Part shown: piece by piece, positions 58,417-64,000 of the stretch
Numbering within the stretch: the first letter of the stretch is position 1
Layout of the letters: the number at the start of each line of letters is the position of its first letter
NCBI GenBank assembly: GCA_022702545.1
Contig: JAHRBC010000004.1
Location: 1,860,001-1,924,000 of the forward strand
DNA length: 64,000 bases
From: Phycomyces nitens
Lineage: Eukaryota; Mucoromycota; Mucoromycetes; Mucorales; Phycomycetaceae
Direction of reading: 5' to 3'
Position numbers and translations under genes: made by a program
The notes under the pieces: model-generated
Seen by the model: only the letters and a program-made list of their open reading frames with translations
The model's database searches: none
Told to the model about the DNA's origin: nothing

Positions 58417-60063
58417 CTTTACACACGCACAGGCCTCACCCACACCCTATTATAGAGAATGATATGTCCAGAATTAGTATACTTTTGATTGGTCAGAATA
58501 ATACTTGCATGGCTAAATCCGAAATCAGCAGGATTAATTTTCAAATCCATAATTTAAAAAATAAATATCTAGGATAAAGAGGTGTTTTGGCCAAGTTTAT
58601 ATATCTTCAAAAATATATAGAAAAAATAATAATAATAATTAAAAGCCCAAGAGCCAAAAATAAACGAATCAAATGACAAGAGTTGTACAATAGAGACTTT
58701 ATGTCGATCATTTGCTCGATATGATGAGCAAACCAACCTGTCAAGTGCAATTTCTTCCCCAGAATTAAATGTTTCTTTGAGCCAAGTTTTTATGAACAAG
58801 TAATATTGTTTGAGTATAGACCAGTTGATACGTCAGGTATTTGGAAAAAATGAGGAGTAGTTTGTTCTCTTTTGTGGCGTAGTAACCTCGTGAGTATTTT
58901 ACTTGGCATCCTTTTTCTTTCTTTCTTACATCTATCCAAAAGAAGAATTGTTCATTTGGAAAACAAGCCCTTTTATTATTAGACTAGACTCTACCGTTCA
59001 ATTTGTCTGTATTAATAATTAAACAAATGAAAAAGGCCCATTTCATAGAATTGGCTTATTTGTCAGAGTAACGGTATTCTCTTGACCTTGATATCAATCA
59101 TAATTTTATACCTCTTTGAACAATAATTGCAAAATAATAAAATTATTATTATAGGCTAGAAAGGAATCGGTATAAAAATAAAATAACAAGGATTGCTTTT
59201 TTTATCTAATTGACTTGGGGTTATCTGGGCAGCTTTTGTACTTGTACTCTATATTGTCCCAAAAGAAGAATATGGTTTATTGATCAAAAGTGTCTATCGA
59301 CCAAATTTTCAAGATTGACGGATAACAGAAACAAAAGGAATCATTAGCATATAAACAAGTGCTACTCTCAAGGGAGTTCTTTTCATGAGGTCAATATAGC
59401 CAACCCAATACCCTTCAAGTTTATAAAAAAAAGCCAATATATTTGTAAAACCATACTGTTGGTTCAAGATAACTGTATTGAACTTGAACTTTTGGCAAGC
59501 CAAAAGCAGACAAGACACAAAGAAATCCTCTATTTAGAAAAAAAAAGGGCTTTCTTCTTCTTCTGTACCGAGGTTACAAAGTGCCCTGATGACTCGAGGC
59601 AATGACCAGATTTGATATCTCTACATATTCTTTGCGCAGCTTGATCATGACTATACGGAACAAGTATGATGTATTGTAACCTGCTTGCCCAATATTCGTA
59701 CAAATCAATTGGCTTAGAATAAGTCTATAGGCAATTTGCATGACCATCATTATAACTAGAAAGCTCGATTGGATCTTTAATTATATTATCTTGAGATTCA
59801 ATACACACAAATGCTTTATATATATATATAAAAGAGTATTCTTTGAGCTTTGGACTAGAGTATCTTTGGACAGTAGTGTTATGCTCAATATGAATCCAGG
59901 TACCTTGATGTACTCCTTGTTGTCCATTTAACGTGCAACTTTATATTATTGGATAGCTAGTGTGACAGAAAGTATAGCGCCATTCTTTTTAGGAGATTGA
60001 TCCCCCACCAAAAAAAAGAAAAGAAAAAGAATTACCCTTCCGACCCTTTTCATCACCTCATTC
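58417..60063. other. AT-rich spacer upstream of golgin
   Basis: No recognisable coding sequence apart from the possible missing first exon of the Cys-rich ORF. ATT/AAT runs occur near 58625-58640 and 59138-59152, and an (AT)n tract near 59817-59831. Confidence 0.55.
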
Positions 60064-62181
60064 ATGACCGACACACAACAAGCAGCCATCCAACGTGCAT
60101 TGGAAGCAGAAAAACAAGTTCAGCGCCTCGAACGAGAAGTTCAGTCCTTACGAACTCGCAAAGTAAGCCAATGTCATTAGCCAAGAAAGATGAACAAGAC
60201 GATTTACAAAAAAGGTTTAGCAGACAGGAAGATCAAAAGATCTAGATTCCTATGGAAATGACAAGAATGAGTTTCAGTTATCAGAGCAAGTCAAGGACCT
60301 GACTTACCAACTGTCGGCAAAGACGATGGAGATGCAACGATTAAAAGAAACTTCGAATGCACGCCTATGTAAGCTTGATTCTGAATATGTACATTGGCTT
60401 CTAACAACATTAGAGTAGCAGAGTACGAAGACAAACTAAAGAAGATGCGGGGTAATTATTATTACTATTGAATAATTTAGAAAGCAAGAAGAAGAAATAA
60501 GACCATTTATATATATATATATGTATATGTATATTTGCTATTCAAAATAGACATCTTTGCTCAGGCAACCCGGAATTTGGACGGCTACCGTGCCACGATT
60601 GCAACAAAGGAAACCGAGTTGGCTCAGATGGAAGAGGCCTATAAAGACACCAAACAATCAGAAGAACGCCTAAGAGCCCAGGCTGAAGAAAGAGAACGTG
60701 TGTAGTTGAAATGAAAGCAAGGGATCCATAACTCAGTATAAAATAGGGGATTTTGAAAAACTAAAGGCAGAAGGAAGTAGTCGAAAGGCAATGGATGTGG
60801 GCCAGATAAAACGACTGGTATAGGCATTCACAAGTCCATACTGTAGAAAGTACTAATCCAACAAGGTCTTTAGGAAGTCAAGGTGCGCCAACTTACCACC
60901 CAGTTGAGCCAGACCCAGGCAGACTATGAGAATTATAAGAAACGGGCACATCAACTTCTTCAGCAGAATACAGACACAAAAGATCAAGGAAAATTTACCG
61001 AACTTGAGCACCAATTGAAGCAAATGAAATTGGAAAAAACGTGAGTAACATAATCCAAAGGTCTGTGTTGTTGATCTGTGTGGTAGTGAGCAGGCAATGG
61101 AGAGATCAGAGAATGAGAGACAGGCCCGTTTGGTGGAACAGGATCTACGTCAAGCTCTGGACCGTATTCGATACCTGGAAGATTTGGAGATCAAGCAGGT
61201 TGCCTTGCAGAGATCATTGGAAGAGAAGAATAGAGATATAAAGGAGATTGAGCGACAGATATCACAAGAAAGAGAGGTCCATGAACAGAGTAAATATTAA
61301 TAGTAGACCACATTCAGAAATACTCATGGCCTTATAAACAGCCTTACAGACCATTCGGACTGCACACCAAGAGAGCCTTCAACTGCGATACAATTCCCTG
61401 CCAGACAATCAGACTAGAGGACCAGAGCAGGAAATTAAACATGAGCAGACACAAGATAAAGAAGATGGAGCTATAAATGAGGATGAAAGAGCCGGGTGGG
61501 AGGCTATGATAGAGAGGCTGGAGGAAGAGAACAGACGACTAAGAGAGACACTGGAAAGCAAGGAAACAAAAGTTGAGATCAAGGAGATGGTCCAGGAAGC
61601 TACCCCAGAAATTGATAGCAATGAAATTGATCTGTATGGTAAGTGCCAAAGAGGGCTGGGATTGCAAGTTAATACAACGAATAGCTTCAATGAGCCACCT
61701 ATTATCGCCCTTTGTTGGCCGTCAAGAGGAGCCGGTTGATATGACCAAACAAGTAAGAAGATTGGGAGATATGCTGCAGGAAAGTGAAGAAAAGGTTAAT
61801 GCACTCCGGGCACAAGAAAAGGTATGGTTTTGGACTGGAAACCTAAAGACCACTACTGATCCTAATACTTGACCAAATAGCTTTTAAAGGATGAAATAAG
61901 GTAAGTTTGATCCCACCAATACTTCTTCTAAACATGGACCCTAGACGTCTTGACTCGTTTGATAAGCGCCAGAACATGAATGCCGAGTACCTCAAGAATG
62001 TGCTCCTCAAGTTCCTTCAATCCGAGAATAAAGTGGTATGTCAAACTGAGTCCAGGAAATTGACATACATATCAACGACCACTAATGATTGGCTGTTTAG
62101 TTTATGGTACCTGTGCTAGCTAAACTCCTTTACCTCAACCAAGATGAAACAGATGAACTCCAAAAGGCAGTGATTACGTAG
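60064..62181 (+). CDS. GRIP-domain golgin
   Basis: Twelve exons (60064-60162, 60221-60368, 60416-60451, 60551-60697, 60747-60817, 60874-61040, 61087-61289, 61342-61638, 61685-61821, 61881-61900, 61945-62035, 62101-62181) join in phase to 498 residues. Almost the whole protein is a charged heptad-rich coiled coil (ALEAEKQVQRLEREVQSLR; EKNRDIKEIERQISQEREV). The last ~57 residues contain NAEYLKNVLLKFLQSENKV and VPVLAKLLYLNQDETDEL, the GRIP domain with its conserved Tyr (Y456). Known role: Golgi tether recruited by the Arl1 GTPase, like yeast Imh1 or GCC proteins. Exon 2 could also start at 60224. The third exon's acceptor (TTAGAG|TAGCAG) is the least certain junction. Exon 10 is only 20 nt. Confidence 0.88.
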
Positions 62182-62284
62182 ACCTGTAGAATATTTTTTT
62201 ACAAGATATATAAAGAGACTCTGCTTTTTAATATAATATTCAAACGTTCATCTTCTTTTACTCTCTTTTTCTTTTGATAAAAAA

Positions 62285-63653
62285 ATGTCTGGATTTCCCA
62301 CCGATTGCTATTTTTACCTTGAATCCCTTGGCACAGACTTGGTTCTGGATGTTTATAACGGAGCTGTTAAAGTAATAAACACAATAGACGCCATTTGGCC
62401 AAGAGGGCTTACTAACAATATTAACTGCAGGAAGATGCCATCTTGATTATCTGGACCATGAAGACCCAGGACAACGAGAATCAGGTAACAGAAATCCTTT
62501 TTTTAAAAAAGAAAGTGTCTTTTAATCAAATCATATCCCAAAGCTATGGCGTAGTGAGGATGGCTTCTTGATCAATAAGAAGAGTAATCTCGGTAAGTCT
62601 ACAAGAGAATTCTTGGAATTCTGGCATGATAACCAAACCTTATGATCCTATAGTCATTGATGTTCGTGGAGGTAAGCTAAACTTGGAAGATTGGTCTTTT
62701 GGACAACTTGGCGCGTATGCGTTTGCCCCAGAATAATCTAAAATTGTCGCAAGGTGAATTAAAGTCGGACACACCTCTTGTGCAATATAATCGTAAAATG
62801 ACCATGTAAGAAGAATGTTTTACAAGAACTCAATCTAACTGATCACCACAGGGCACACAACCAGCGATGGGGATTCCGTAATGGTTTTGTGTATGTTTTG
62901 GCTGATCCCACCCTTGTATTGGATGTCAAGGTAAGTGTGCCAAGGTCGATTTGGACCATTTTGACACCAGCGATCGCACTCTTAGGGAGGAAAGAAGAAG
63001 GATGGAAAAAAGGTGATCCTTTATGAACGCAAGGAAGATGACAATGTCAATCAGCAATGGAGAATTGTCCCATGTGGTGACTACCACCACAAAACACCCC
63101 AGGAGGCTTTGGCTGCTTATTCTATGCCACCCCAATATGCTCAGCAGCAGCCATATGGCCAACAGAACCCTTATCCTCCCCAGAACAGCTCTTATGGAGG
63201 TGCTCCAGGTTATGGTATTCCTGACAACCAGAGTCCCCGTGTTCCATATGGACAACAGTCCAATGTATTGCCTTATGAGCAAGGTAACCATGATGATTAA
63301 AGAGAGTACTTTAGGATGCTTATTGAAATATGCAATCGATTTCCATGATATCAATAGCTCAGGAAGCACACAAGCAGGTGTATGAAGAACGCAAGGCCCA
63401 TTTGTCCCACCAAGTCATTGCTGGTGCAGCTGGTTATGAAGCAGTCAAGGCCTATATTTCACACCAAGAATCCCAGGGAAAGCCTGTCAACCACCAGTTT
63501 GCTAAAAAAGCAATTGCTGGTCTTGTAGCTGCCCAGATGCTCAAATTTGCAGAAGAACATGACTGGAGTGGCAGTGACAAGGAAAAGGCTACCCGTGAAG
63601 CAGAGCTGGCTGCAGATAACTACTTTACCAGAGAGATCAACTCTCGACAGTAA
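62285..63653 (+). CDS. Ricin-B-fold (R-type) lectin fused to a CipC-like (DUF3759) domain
   Basis: Eight exons (62285-62371, 62431-62484, 62544-62592, 62654-62671, 62754-62805, 62852-62930, 62986-63283, 63358-63653) give 310 residues. Residues 1-145 form a beta-trefoil lectin with three QxW motifs (QLW 47-49, QRW 91-93, QQW 136-138) and repeated LVLDV/VIDV strands. A Pro/Gln/Tyr-rich linker (about 150-212) follows. Residues 213-310 (EAHKQVYEERKAHLSHQVIA, AGAAGYEAVKAYISH, FAKKAIAGLVAAQMLKFAEE) match the CipC/DUF3759 stress-response family. No signal peptide, so it is probably cytosolic. The lectin fold here is only a sugar-binding module. Exon 4 is a micro-exon of 18 nt coding VIDVRG; reading through it meets a stop. 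Confidence 0.88.
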
Positions 63654-63940
63654 GCTTAGCATAATTAATTGTCTATTGTTTTGCAGATGATTATGAAATA
63701 AAGAGTTGTTTTTGCACATCTGAATCGACAACACACACACACACTTGATTTTCTCTGCTGTAATTGATATGCAGAGAATAAATATTGGACAAATATTAAA
63801 TTTCCAACAAGGCTTTTTTTTTAAAAAGCTAAACTCAACTATTGATGTCCAAACTCTCGTTACTTTTACACCATCTAAATGACCATACCATTAGTTCCAA
63901 GGATTCTTGGTAAAAGAAACCCTTGGATTTTTATGTTAAG
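63654..63940. other. Short spacer before the last gene
   Basis: 287 bp with a CA repeat near 63730-63744 and T/A runs near 63816-63828. Likely holds the lectin gene's 3' end and the next promoter. Confidence 0.55.
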
Positions 63941-64000
63941 ATGCCAGACGCAAAGGGACAAGTGACTGCTAAAATATACCATGCTACCAACTCTGGTAAA
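63941..64000 (+). CDS. Start of a gene cut by the window edge, 20 codons
   Basis: An ATG opens MPDAKGQVTAKIYHATNSGK and runs off the right edge. The phrase KIYHATNSG is reminiscent of the start of APSES-type DNA-binding domains (IYxAxYSG), as in Swi6/Mbp1 cell-cycle regulators, but 20 residues are too few for a firm call. Confidence 0.4.
   Translation, partial: MPDAKGQVTAKIYHATNSGK

Noticed and set aside
1..64000. CRISPR array, bacterial operons, riboswitches or prophage
   Set aside because: Spliceosomal introns throughout, eukaryotic polymerase and ribosomal genes; the short direct repeats seen are micro- or minisatellites without spacers.

Overview
The window looks like nuclear DNA of an early-diverging filamentous fungus, most likely Mucoromycota (Mucorales-like). 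The evidence is AT-rich spacers full of (AT)n and (ATT)n tracts, short introns of mostly 45-100 bp at about one per 100-200 coding bases, typical fungal housekeeping proteins, and retroelement relics of a style common in that phylum. The species is not identifiable from the sequence alone. Exon chains were built by hand from splice motifs, reading phase and family similarity; almost all close in phase with no internal stop.

Layout. 0-4 kb: a PPIL1-type cyclophilin (5' exon only) diverges from a SNIP1/Pml1 FHA protein, followed by a WWE-like protein. 6-15 kb: a 1785-residue Sel1-repeat protein and a DUF4211 protein with a PIP box, both on the minus strand. 15-20 kb: a nonsense-riddled ORF relic, tRNA-Lys(UUU), a small unknown three-exon gene and ribosomal protein eL32. 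22-31 kb: complex I NDUFB2, a SNF5/INI1 subunit, a Ty3/gypsy relic, a CDP-alcohol phosphotransferase and ATP synthase subunit b. 31-44 kb: TFIIE-beta, PIG-Y, casein kinase 1, RPB2 and TTI2. 44-57 kb is accessory DNA: decayed ORFs, a dispersed LTR-like repeat, tRNA-like sequences, a non-LTR retrotransposon relic and a 1.3-kb palindrome, interrupted by one intact MFS transporter. 58-64 kb: a tiny Cys-rich ORF, a GRIP golgin, a ricin-B-fold lectin fused to a CipC-like domain, and the first 20 codons of a further gene.

Together: many of the genes serve RNA polymerase II transcription (RPB2, TFIIE-beta, SNF5), splicing (PPIL1, SNIP1), membrane lipid or GPI synthesis (CDP-alcohol phosphotransferase, PIG-Y), respiration (NDUFB2, ATP4), Golgi trafficking (golgin) and PIKK or kinase signalling (TTI2, CK1). 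No CRISPR, operon or bacterial-type system is present. The best candidates for new biology are the long palindrome (a possible hairpin-RNA source), nonsense-only decay of ORF relics, two GC-AG introns, the TFIIE-beta/PIG-Y pair separated by 70 bp, the super-repeat architecture of the Sel1 protein, and the PIP box on the DUF4211 protein.
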